Shown piece by piece: positions 21,624 to 33,700 of a stretch of 64,000 nucleotides of DNA. The position numbers were made by a program, and so were the translations under genes. Origin of the DNA: Mytilus californianus (taxonomy: Eukaryota > Mollusca > Bivalvia > Mytilida > Mytilidae); NCBI RefSeq assembly GCF_021869535.1, contig NW_026262701.1, forward strand, positions 6,401,501 through 6,465,500, written 5' to 3'. The notes under the pieces were generated by a model. The model had not been told where the DNA came from, did no database searches, and saw nothing but the letters and a program-made list of their open reading frames with translations. Each line of letters starts with the position of its first letter. Position 1 is the first letter of the stretch.

Positions 21624-22010
21624 TAGACAAAAACCGCTTCAACTGTTTCTATTCTAATACATCCTTGGCTTTCAAATATTCGGCTTTGAGCGTTCCTGAT
21701 GATTGTAAATCGAGAAAACCGCTTCAACTGTCTCTATTCTAATACATCCTTGGCTTTCAAATATTCGGCTTTGAGCGTTCCTGATGATGGTAAATCGAGA
21801 AAACCGCTTCAACTGTTTTTATTCTAATACATCCTTGGCTTTCAAATATTCGGCTTTGAGCGTTCCTGATGATGGTAAATCGAGAAAACCGCTTCAACTG
21901 TTTCTATTCTAAAACATCCTTGGCTTTCAAATATTCGGCTTTGAGCGTTCCTGATGATGGTTAATCGAGAAAACTGCTTCGGACTCATGAAATTTATAAA
22001 ATGTTGTTTC
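21624..22010 (+). repeat. 85-bp tandem array, part II, and family X tail
   Basis: Four more 85-bp copies in the same orientation and phase (starts 21696, 21781, 21866, 21951). The last runs into GCTTCGGACTCATGAAATTT, the natural family X continuation, so this is the true distal array edge. Confidence 0.92.
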
Positions 22011-22554
22011 ATTTTTTTTTCTGTTCAAATAGGTCCAGTTTAGTAAATATGACCTTGACCTAAGACATAGTGACCTAAAAACCAGATTGTCCACTCGTTT
22101 TATGTGACCATGTAACATAGTAAGGTTGCAATCACACTTTTCTGTACTAATTTCTGCCTTTTTTTTTACAAACTTTGACCTTTATTTATGAGTTATTTAC
22201 AACGAAATCAATAGGTTACTTCCTCTCATCATATGTGACCATATGTCCAAGTACGATTGCAATCCCATATATTCTATTTGCTATAATATATGGGAAACAA
22301 CTTTACTGAACAAATTTCAGTCTATATCAAGTAACTTTTACCCTTGACCTCTGATATGGTAACTTGTTTTGCTAATGCAACTGGGATATGAATCAAATCA
22401 AACCAGGGTTTTGTAAGTGGATTTGAATAACATAGTTTCGTAAGAAATAAAAACAAATGCTTCAATCATTCATGTTATGACATCAATGACAATAAAGTAA
22501 TGTATGGCAACAATTGCTGCTTGAATTATTCTGTGTTGCTCAGTGTGTAGTTTA
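22011..22554. other. Degenerate repeat-like sequence, no gene
   Basis: Scattered ATGACCTTGACCT, TGTGACCATGTAACATAG and TTTGACCTTTATTTATGA blocks suggest an old tandem element, but units cannot be phased. Confidence 0.4.
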
Positions 22555-22682
22555 ATGTTGTGTTTCGTATACTGTTGTCTCTTGGTCGTTTTTTCGGATG
22601 GGTTTTATTCTGTGGCGTAGTCAGTTTGTTTTCGACTTATGAGTTTGAATATCCCTTTAGTATCTTTGCCCCTCATTTTCAT
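22555..22682 (+). repeat. PLE 3' tail fragment, type 1
   Basis: Includes GTTGTCTCTTGGTCGTTTTT, TAGTCAGTTTGTTTTCGACT and TATGAGTTTGAATATCCCTT, then TAGTATCTTTGCCCCTC. It is the closest local relative of the sequence joining the 42-bp minisatellite at 37.19 kb. Confidence 0.75.
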
Positions 22683-23251
22683 GTAAATATTGCCTTTAAT
22701 GAATTTCATGTTATGATACTTTTACACATATAAGGAGCTGTATTTTACTTCAGTCACATTCTTCTGTGTTTCAGAATTTGAAGTTGAAAGAACAAATTGT
22801 TTTGAATTCAGTTGCAGATCCGGGATTTGAAAAAGGGGGATCCAACCATGGCAACCTAAGGAGTGGGACTTGTAAATAGTCTATGCATTAACCATATATT
22901 AAGTTCCCCTAAACAACCATTTGAAATTGGACAATGTCTTGTGGCGAAACAAAAGAATTTAACCAATCCACTATGTAATGAAGCCGTATCATCAACTATG
23001 ACTCATTGAGTTTAAGTTAATTTCAGGTGCCATTAGTGAAGCTGCAATGCTAATCCTTCAGGAACACTTGCCAGTTGGTAGTGGGCTTCATGTTTCTTAA
23101 TCTTAAATTTCAAATATAGAGTTTACTGGGATGTTGTTTTTCCTGTCATCTTTGGTTTCTGGCCATAGCAATGACAATGTCCGTCTTTCTTAATTGGTTT
23201 ATTGGTATCTTTTTACTTTCATTACAAAAAACATATGAAGATTAATTTGAT
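22683..23251. other. No recognisable gene; probable old repeat debris
   Basis: GATCCGGGATTTGAAAAAGG and TGGCCATAGCAATGACAATG resemble pieces of dispersed bivalve repeats, but boundaries cannot be set. Confidence 0.35.
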
Positions 23252-23479
23252 TCACCATAAGCAGTGGTGTTCAAAATCAAATACATACTGGAATCCATAA
23301 ACATGAAACATTAAAAGCAACTTTAAAATGATCATCAGAAAACTAGCTGTATGTGAAGTCTGAACCCAAATTCCAGAAGTTGTGCGCACTTTTGCCTGAA
23401 AAGAAGTAGGTTCACCCCATTGGTCCTTTAATTCCTTTTGATTGTCATAATCATTTGACTGAGAAATCTGTGCCATAAT
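23252..23479 (-). other. Possible unassigned exon or gene fragment
   Basis: A 74-codon minus-strand frame starts MAQISQSNDYDNQKELKDQW and continues GEPTSFQAKVRTTSGIWVQT. Its composition looks protein-like in the first ~45 codons, in contrast to surrounding DNA. I do not recognise a family. It lies downstream of the NECAB stop and is not part of the NECAB frame. It could equally be an old retroelement fragment. Confidence 0.2.
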
Positions 23480-24695
23480 TGACTAATTTAAAATGAACAA
23501 GTGAGGGCAATGACATGGTTAAAGCATCAATTGTGCAGTTTGTTGATAAAAATCCTAATTTTGAATAATTTTTGCATCAATAAGGTCTCATTTTTGAATA
23601 ATTATTATTTTTTGGGATTTTGAGAACAATGGCAACATGCACAGACCTTGTATAAGTTCTAACTTTATTGCACAAAAATACATACATGTATATAAATGTT
23701 TTACAAAAGTGTCCTCTATGGATATCAAATTAATTAAATATAAACATTAAACCTATCATAAGGTGCATTAAGTTGTTAGTGAGTATTATGAATACATTAC
23801 GTACACATTTTAAAATATGTCATATACAAATAATTTTCTTTTCTATGAACTGTAAATAATATAGGTGTCACAATGTTGGACAATAAATGCTTGATTACAA
23901 CAGACAGTAAAACATTATTTGAAATTTTCAAAATGAAGTAGTCTTTTAGATAATAGTCAAGTAAAAAATTTCTTTTAAAGGGTTTAAAAGGAGCAATAAA
24001 GACTGGGGACTTAACATTTATGGGACAAATTAACACCTTTTAACATATAACAAATAATATACCTTTAAAAAAACAAAGAAAACGTGTTCTAAAAATTATG
24101 ATTTAAAATAAGTCCATGGATAACAGCAAACAACAAATAAATAATACAAGTAAAAATATAATATTTGTCATGACTATACTCATCGGATATCTTAAGTCAG
24201 ATGACTCTTTATTTCTGGTTGTTTTTTTTACTTAATCTTACTATAAAGAATTTATAATAAAGGCTTCACAATTGAGACTATAAATGCTTGATTCCTATTG
24301 TTTTATTTCATATTCAATAATTATTTTCATTATTTCATCATCCTTGTACAAAGAGTAAAAAATACTCAAAATATTGCTTTTCTTCCTTTTAACAGTCACC
24401 ACTGAATGACCCTTTCACAAGTTTATTATGATATTTAAACTGGTTGAATACTTGGTCAACTTATAACATGTGTTTAAAAAACTGAAATTCGTTCAATAAC
24501 ATATATAACTTCCATTAAAGGTGTAAAACATAGGAATAAAACAATAAATAAGATCTAGTCAACAATGGTCGTAATATTTCTATAAACAACAATAGGTAAG
24601 AAATTGGCTATATACTATTATTATTATTATAAACATGCATATCTATAACATGAGCTTCTTAATCTTGGTCTTCTACAGCTGAGTATATATGTCCA
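23480..24695 (-). other. NECAB 3' untranslated / downstream region
   Basis: AT-rich DNA just downstream of the NECAB stop, without repeats I recognise. Several AATAAA signals exist on the minus strand (for example the complement of TTTATT at 23664-23669); which is used cannot be told. Confidence 0.4.
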
Positions 24696-24721
24696 TTAAG
24701 CATTCTTCTTCCACCAAGAGG
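24696..24721 (-). CDS. NECAB: NECAB last coding exon
   Basis: After acceptor TTGTTTAACAG, 26 nt encode ASWWKKNA and TAA (24696-24698). The ASWW motif is the conserved NECAB C-terminus, which fixes this exon despite the 6-kb intron separating it from the previous one. Confidence 0.9.
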
Positions 24722-27700
24722 CTGTTAAACAAATAACAATAATATAATATATATTAATAAAATGCTCCGCTGGGCGCAGCTTGATACGACCGCAGAGGTC
24801 CAACCCTGAACAGTTGGGGCAAGTATGGACACAACATTCAAGCTTGATACAGCACTGAATTTGGATTGTGATTAAATATTTGACACAGCATAGGTTTCTG
24901 ACACAGAATGAATGTGGTCTAAGAACCTAAAAAAATTTAATTTACCTATTCAAACCATATCATTATTATTTGCTTTTATATATAAATCGGAAATAACGAA
25001 TTTAAAATGGAAAATTTTAAAGGAAAAAAAGGAAAAAAAGGAAATAAAATCCCGCCCAAATTTTTTGAACCCCCTTATGATTCATCGCCCCCAAACTCAA
25101 TCCCAGCCTTCCCTTTGTGGTATGGTACCTTGCAGTACAATTTCAGAGAGATCCATACACTTGAACACAAGTTATTGTCTGGAAACTAGAAAAATGCTTG
25201 TTTTTGGCTCCAAATTCCTAAACGTTTAGGGCAATTACCCCCAAACTCAAACCCAGCTTTCCCTTTGTGATATGGAACCTTGTAGTACAATTTCATAAAG
25301 ATCCATACACTTACACACAAGTTATTGTCCTGAAACTAGAAAAATGCTTGTTTTATCCATACACTTACACACAAGTTATTGTCCTGAAACTAGAAAAATG
25401 CTTGTTTTTTGCCCCTTTTTGGCCCCTTATTCCTAACATTTTGAGGCAATTACCCCAAAATCAATCACAGCATTCCCTTTGTGGTATGGTACCTTGCAGT
25501 TCAATTTCAGAGAGATCTATACACTTGAACACAAGTTATTGTCTGGAAACTAGAAACATGCTTTTTTTTTACCCCTTTTTCTTAAACATTTTGGGCAATT
25601 ACCCCCAAACTCAATTCCAGCATTCCCTTTGTGATATGGAACCTTGTGGTACAATGTCAGAGAGATCCATACACTAACACACAAGTTATGTCTGGAAGTT
25701 ACAAAAATGCTTATTTTTGTCCCCTTTTTGGCCCCCAATTCCTTAACTATTGGTACCATAACCCCCAAAATCAATCCCAACCTTCCTTTTGTGGTATTGA
25801 ACATTATGGTAAAATTTCAAAGAGATCCATTCACTTAAACTAAAGAAAGAGTGCGAAAACCAATGTGTCTTCAAACGACGCCAACGACGATAATAAAGTC
25901 AACAGCACCCATCAATTACCGCATGGTAAAATTTTAATGTGGTCTTCATGTTTCACCAATAGGTGTGGCGTCTTCAGGACAAATACAAGTATGAACAATT
26001 ACTGTGAAGTATGAATTCTGTGGTTGTGTGGTTTGCAGAACTACATGTGGTAATAAATGTAGTCATAACGACATTATTGTGAATTGAAAGTGAAAGTAAT
26101 AATGTATGTATAAATAGAAATTAAAAATGTAAATAAAAAGTTATATATAGAATTGTTAGTACTTTCTTGTCTTGTAACAGTGGATCGTGTGGTTGGTATC
26201 TATGCCGTTCACTTCAATGTTGTGATATTTTCCTGGAATGTGCCGATATCCTTCCAGTCCTTGATAGCTAGAATATTTACTTTTAAACTGAGTTTTACTG
26301 TGTGTATTGCTATGTGTTTCTTTATTCTACATTGGCTAGAGGTATATGGGGAGGGTTAAGATCTCACAAAACATGTTTAACCCGCCACATTTTTGCGCCT
26401 GTCCCAAGTCAGGAGCCTCTGGCCTTTGTTAGGGATCATAGATTTATTCTTACGAGGAAGCTCCGAGCATGCTTGGAGGATGCTCGGAGCTTTTTAAGTA
26501 GGCTCTTTTCAGCAGTTTATGTGACAATAATTATCATGATCCATTAAGATGTCAATCAAATCTACACCACTTCTATAATAAGGAAAGTAGAGCATTATAG
26601 AAGAAGCTCAATTAACACCTGTGTAAACATCTGGTCTATTCAAATACATTTTGCATGAAATTTTATGAAACTATAAAATAGATTAGAAATTTTTCAACAG
26701 TACTGTGTAATGATTGGAAAGAAATCTCAAGTATCCACAAAAAGTAAAAGTCATTTAAATATTTTCTTATTATATTTAATAATCATTTTTTTTTCTATAA
26801 TAAAAAAATTCTCAAATTTTATAATGAGTTGATATGATTTAAATATAGTTTATATTATATAATATGCTACATAAAAGTTATCAAGACACAAACAACAGTC
26901 AGGGGGCAATACTAAACAAGTTATTTTTTTTAGTTACTTATATAGGTATTTTTTGTTTTTAAAAATTATTTAATAACTCAATAGTTATTTTAAATGTCAA
27001 AAGAAGCATGGACTAAATGAAGTTTTTAAGAATTTTTAGATCATTTCATTAAATAAAATTAAGTATTTATCCAATTTGAGATAAGTATAGAGAGGTTACT
27101 TTAAAATAATAACAAAAATATTACTGTTATAAATTATTTTATATATCTTTGAAAAACTTAGTACTTACAATTATTTAAGGAACATATGTAATTGTTTTTG
27201 ATTAAGATTACAAATTATAAATAACTTCAAGTCTTAATTACATCATAAGGTTCCATCTATTCATACCTGTCCATCTCTTAGATTTTAAGGGAAAATGATA
27301 TTTTAATAGCCCCAAGAGACCAATCGTTGACCAAGAAGTGTGGCATCAGAAAGGCAATTAGTGTTTCAGGAGGATTTGAATAGTTTTATATTTCATTGGG
27401 AAAATAACCAGATGTCTGTGAAAATTTGTTAACGCTAGTAAAACCTGTATGAATGGACACATATAAAAATAATATTAACAGAAGTTACTTAGTAATATTT
27501 GAAACAGCCTCATTTTCAACATAACTTGTATAGGTAATTTTGAAAATTACTTGTTTAAGTAGTGCCTCTAACTAAACAATGGTAATATGTTTTTTTTTAT
27601 ATAAAAAAGCAAACTTAATTCTTTTATAGAAAATGATGGCTACTTTAGGAAAAGTTGTAATTCAGTATTGGACGGCTGGTTTGAGGGGGTAATACCACCA

Positions 27701-30700
27701 TTGTTTTCCCTCTAGTATGTCTCTCTTTAATTGGCATTTTTTTTTAAATTGTGCAGATTTGGCTTTGTTTTAAGTAAAGAAATACTTGGCATGAGTAAAG
27801 TTTTATCCTGTCCAGTGTTACAGTGAAAATCTAACATAAAATTGTTTTCCTCTATCAGTCTTCGTTTAATTGGTATTTTTCAAAAAAAATGTGCAGAATT
27901 TATCTATGTTATAAATAAAGAAATGCTTGACATGAGTAAAGATTTATCCTGTCCTGTCCTACAGTAAAAATACAACATAACTTTTCAGTGCATATAAGAA
28001 AGTAAACATCACCAGAAGTTAACCAATGAAATTCTCTCCCCCTTTTTTCCCTGTTTACAAGCTTTAGTAGCCATGTCCCCTAAAATTTCCAAAATATTTT
28101 ATAGAACACCAAATAGAATCTCTTTATTGCTTTGAAACACCCAAGATACATGAAACTGAATGTACTATGTTTTGGTAGTATGGTTATAAATAAATAACCA
28201 TAGCTTGTGTCTTTGATGATTTTTATATTTCATTTTATATAGTATAAATTTAAAATATATTTATATTTTAAATATAAAATTTGAGTATTTTTTTTATATT
28301 GAAAAAGAATGATAATTATTCAGAAAATGTTTTAAAAACATTTTCTTTCTGTGAAGACTTGATATTTCTTTCCAAGCATTGTACAGTTCTATTGAAGAAT
28401 TTCTCACCTATTTTATAGTTTTGTAAAATTAATGCAAGATTCATTTCAATAGACCAGATGTTTACACAGGTGTTAATTGAGCTTCCTCTATAATGCTCTA
28501 CTTTCCTTATTATAGAAGTGCTATAGATTTGATTGACATCTTAATGGATCATGATAATTATTGTCACATAAACTGCTGAGAAGAGCCTACTTAAAAAGCT
28601 CCGAGCATCCTCCGAGCATGCTCGGAGCTTCCTCGTTAGAATAAATCTATGGTCCCTTAGTCTAGTATGTTTTTTTAATTTTAGTTCATTTATATGTTTT
28701 GGAGTTCAGTGTGACGTCCATTTTCACTGAACTAGCACACAATTTTAGTTAGGGGCTAGCTGAGGACCACCTCTGGGTGTGGGATTTTCTCGCTGCATTG
28801 AAGACCCATTGGTGGCCTTCGGCTGTTGTCTGCTCTTTGGTCGGGTTGTTGTCTCTTTGACATATTCCCCATTTCCATTCTCAATTTTAGTTACAACTTT
28901 GGAAACGGCCCTAAGTTTATCTATATATTCCAGCTATCACTTCCTGGAAGGATATCGGCACATTACAGGAGAATATCCCAACATTGAAATGAACGGCATA
29001 GATACCAACCACACGATCCACTGTTACAAGACAAGAGAGTACTAACAATTCTATATATAACTTTTTATTTAAGAAATAATTCATGAAAGCCATAGATGTG
29101 TTGGAAATTTACACATGGCCTGGGCCATGATATTAGAATTTTATCCTTAGCGTTAGTGAGGGATAAAATTAACGAATATCACAGCCCAGGCCATGTGTAA
29201 ATTTACAACAAATCTATGGCTTCCATGAATTATTTCGATTCTAATAGGACAAAAACGGTCATTAAAAAACTGAAGCGAGGGTGGGTATGTCGTGTGTGTT
29301 GCTGTTCTTTTTTACTCCCTGTTAGATAAAGCTAAAACATTCTAATAAATCTGTAGCTTGCATAAATTATTTCGTAAACGACCGCTAGAAAAAATGTGCT
29401 TAATTCTTTTAATTCTCAAACCCAACATTTGCCATTTTTAATTTACATGTTTTTCTCGTAAGCTACCGTCAAATCCAAAGTTGACCTTTCGTAACTAAGG
29501 AGCCGCCATGTTGACTTGCTGAAATCAGTAAATATGCGAATAATGCAATAAAATAGAAAATAAAACAACACCTACCTCAAAAATCCATTTTAATGTAATA
29601 TTATACGAATTTCGATGGTTCACGTAATGGAAAACCTTCAGCTTTAGCGTTTTCATTTGTATGACGTCATGTTTTGAAATGACTTAAATGCGCCAAAAGC
29701 ATTAATGGACTTTCGCGGAATTTTATTTTATTTTGATTTTGTAGATTTCTCCGAGCTCTTGTGCATTAATTCTTTTTGTTATGCATCCGAATAAGAATAA
29801 AAGTTCTGTAGTCTTTTTTCAATTGCAATTTTTAAATCAATAAAATATGCATAGCGTTTGCAAATAGGTTCCAATACATGTGGATTTACAAGGGGGGTAT
29901 ATTGTAACATCCATTATTATGTATATCTCTGAGTCTGCACTAAGTATAGATATATCGAGAATTTTATCACGGTGTTGTTTACAAAGCGAAAGAAGCACTT
30001 CATATTAGAATTACATTTTTAATTTCTATTTATACATACATTATGACTTTCACTTTCAATTTACAATAACATCATTATGACTACATTTATTACGACATTT
30101 AGTTCTGCGACCACACAACCACAGAATTCATACTTCACCGTAATTGTTCATACTTGTATTTTTCCTGAAGACGCCACACCTACTGGCAAAACATGTAGAC
30201 CACATTAAAATGTCACCATGCGGTAATTGATGGGTGTTGTCTTTATTATCGTTTTATTTACTTATCTAGTGAAAGACAACTGTGAATACCTTTCGGTATC
30301 CACCCACTATTACTCAACCGCATGATTACTACTTCAGGTGTTGGTTCACTCTATATAATTCTATGAGGAAATTAAGAATTTTGCAGTTGTTGTAATACAG
30401 ATATTTATTTGGCTAAAATTAAAACAAAATCACAGTATATAATGTTCTTTTAAAAGGTGAGATTGTCTTCTTGGGCATCATACATAATATATTTTTTACT
30501 AATATAACCACAAAATATTTATGCATACTTTTAAATATGTAAAGATTGTTGGCTAAAATGTTAAAACCTAACAAATACAAAGTTCTCACAACTGAAACGT
30601 ACACTTTAAGACACTAATACTTCTCATGGTAATTTGTTTAATACAATGCACCAATTCTAATTCATATTATTGAAATCGTAAGTGAAAATACAAGGCCTAC

Positions 30701-33700
30701 TGATGTAAACATTATCATTATTAAAGGTTTCAGATAACAATATATAATCTCACCTGGGAAATCAAGACCCTTGTTATTGACAGGACCATCAATATAATCT
30801 TTCATCTGAACAGAAAACTTAGTCCCATCACCATTATATCTGTAAACAAATTGTTTATTGGATTAAATGTAAACTATGCAGTCAGAGAGTTATAACAACC
30901 ACAGGTCAGGATGACCACTATATGCTGCCACTCAAATCTCAGTTATTTAGTCTTTTGGCAAATGTATTGCGTGCTATGAATAACAAATATGTTTAAACAA
31001 ATAACTGGTGAAATATTACATTCATTATCATTCATGCTCTGTTTGCTTGAATTCACAACAGTTGTCTCCTTCCAAGGAAGGTATCTTGTTAAATATGTAT
31101 ATATCCTTGAATTGTAGGTCAAGAACAATGCTAAGTATAATTGAGCAATATCATATCAAAATGTTACTTTAGAAATTGCATGTAAATGTGATCAAAATAA
31201 AAATTGAAATTTCTTTTTAATTAAAAAGTGATATTAATCCAGTTGCATTAAAACATTGCGAAAAAATTTTGAAATTGCAGTACATCAATAATTAATAATG
31301 TTTGACAGTGACTCAAAATATGATTCAGAATTTCATAATGATTGTTCTAGTTAGATTTCATTGGTCTGTTGTTGTTTTAGTTTTTTAGGAGTCAGTGTGT
31401 TGGTGGTTGATGTGGACCTCTGTGGTATTTTGGGAGTCGGTGTGTTGGTGGTTGATGTGGACCTCTGTGGTATTTTGGGAGTCGGTGTGTTGGTGGTTGA
31501 TGTGGACCTCTGTGGTATTTTTGCCAATTCATGGCATCCCTCTTTTTTTATTATTCATATTTCAGATACAATGATACATAATTTCACACAAAATCTATCA
31601 ATTATAGTTCGGACCAATAATCATGTATTAGCCCCAGTTTCAAAGACTTAGGAAGCCAATGTTACTGAAAATCATGTGTGTTTTGGGGTTTTTTTTATTG
31701 GTTATTGGATTGCAATGTGGTTGAAATACCCCTGCATTAATGTCCTATTGGTGTATTTGATTTAATTTTTTAAGATTCATGATATCAACATAATTTAAAT
31801 TCTTACTTCTTGAAATTTTCCTCTGAGTCCCATATTTCATACAAAGCAAATGATCCAATGTCCTTATAATATCTAACACATGTGCTACAAAGTATAATAT
31901 ATTTTAAATGACCATTATTTATTAGTAGTAATTAAAGACAGTCTGACTTTTGGCTTTCCAACAAAATAACTTATAATAAAGAAAAGTAATGTTGTAAAAA
32001 CAGTACAGAAATCTGATTTTTAAGCAAATCTTAATTCAATATTCAAATATTGTAAAATGAAATTTGTGGCTGATATAAACATTAAAATATGTTTGTTTAA
32101 GCATTAAATTGAGGCAAGTGTAGGTTATCAGAAAATACAACATTAATTTCTGGAGGTGAAATTAAGTTACAAAAAAATACAACATTTCAGGGCTAAAGAG
32201 ATATTCAGTAAATTCAAAGAATTCTGAAATTTATAAACCAGATAAATATTCACCTGAGACATCCCTCTGTATTATTAGCACCCTCGATGTAAGTTCTCAT
32301 AGCCTTCCTGAAAACCTCTTTACTATCTCCTTTAATATTTGTCTCAAATTCCACCAAGTAAAACTGTAATCAGAAATATCAATTATCTTCCCTTGAATTA
32401 TGGAAAATGTATTTAGACTGCAATCATGAGTAATGTTTTTCTCTCCTCTTAAATGTTTTATTTATTTTTTCATAGGTCTTGAATAACTATCAAAAGCTTG
32501 TACACATTCCTTGAAAATGTCATGCATTTGTTTAAAAATAAATGTGGATAGTGTCCACATGTGGACACAGATGATGCCCCCGCTTGCATATCATATAGTT
32601 ATAAAGGGACATAACTGAAGAACAGTAAAAGTGACGCTACCCAAATTTGAACTTGATCCAAGTTTTGTGGTAATAAGCATTGTGTGTAAGTCTCATAACA
32701 TTTAGTTGAGGCTAAATTAAGTAGAGAACAGAAACTAAAAATTCAGCAATTTTTCTATTTGTAAACACGCATAATTCTAGAACCGTTGTGTATAAGTTTA
32801 ATAACATTTGGTTGAGGCAAACTAAAGTTAGAAAACGGAAACAAAAAATATGTACTTGATCTTAGTTTTGTGGTAATGAATATTGTGTACAGGTTTCATA
32901 ATGTTTGGTTTGGGCAAACTTAAGTTACAGAATGGAAACTAAAAATTTTGCAATCTTTCGATTTATAAAGGGGCATAACTCAATAATGGTTAAAGTGACA
33001 CTACCCAAATTCAACTTGATCTGTGTTTTATCAGTGGAAGTCAAAATTTAACATTGCATTGTATAGAGCATTGATTGTAGTTGATTCAACTATAATCATG
33101 GACAAAGGAAGATAACTCCAATTTTAAAAATAATTTGATATTTAGTAGATAATAAAAATTTTGCAATTTTTCCATTTATAAAGGGGTATAACTCTAGAAC
33201 AGTTTAAGTGACGCCACCAAAATTCAAACTTGATCTCTGTTTTGTGGTAATAAGCATCGTGTATATGTTTCATAACATTAGGTTGAGGCAATCTTAAGTT
33301 ACAGAACGGAAACTAAAAATTTTGCAATTTTTCCATTTACAAAGGGGCATAACTCTAGAGCGGTTGAAGTGACGCCACCAAAATTCACACTTGATCTGTG
33401 TTTTGTGGTAATAAGCATTGTGTATAAGTTTCATAACATTTGGTTGAGGCAAACTTAAGTTAGAGAACGGAAACTAAAAATTTTGCAATTTTTCCATTTA
33501 TAAAGGGGCATAACTCTAGAACGGTTAAAGTGACGCCACCAAAATTCAAACTCGATCTGTGTTTTGTGGTAATAAGCTTTGTGTATAAGTTTCATAACAT
33601 TTGGTTGAGGCAAACTCAAGTTAGAGAACGGAAACCAATTTTGGGACGTACGGACGGACGTCGTACGTACGTACATACGTACGTATAGACGGACAAGGGT

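Larger units (their letters stand above)
25888..30252. mobile_element. Large foldback structure (inverted arms with nested insertions)
   Basis: Left arm 25888-26280 and right arm 28890-29071 plus 30011-30252 are inverted copies. Paired landmarks are ACCCATCAATTACCGCATGG, GTGGTCTTCATG / CATGTAGACCAC, GAATTCTGTGGTTGTGTGGT, CAGTGGATCGTGTGGTTGGT and GTGCCGATATCCTTCCA. Between the arms sit a PLE tail (26280-26431 and 28657-28890), itself split by the 2.2-kb TTA-flanked element. The right arm is split by the hairpin element 29072-30010. No open frame. Confidence 0.85.

Noticed and set aside
21409-21642. Open frame with a poly-alanine run
   Set aside because: The alanines come from the (GCC)n microsatellite at the start of the family D element.
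24912-25843. Several overlapping open frames on both strands
   Set aside because: All fall in family C tandem monomers; no domains, and frames repeat with the monomer.
31361-31651. 96-codon plus-strand frame with three 15-residue repeats
   Set aside because: Antisense inside a NECAB intron, created by a 3 x 45-bp duplication; no start context or domain.
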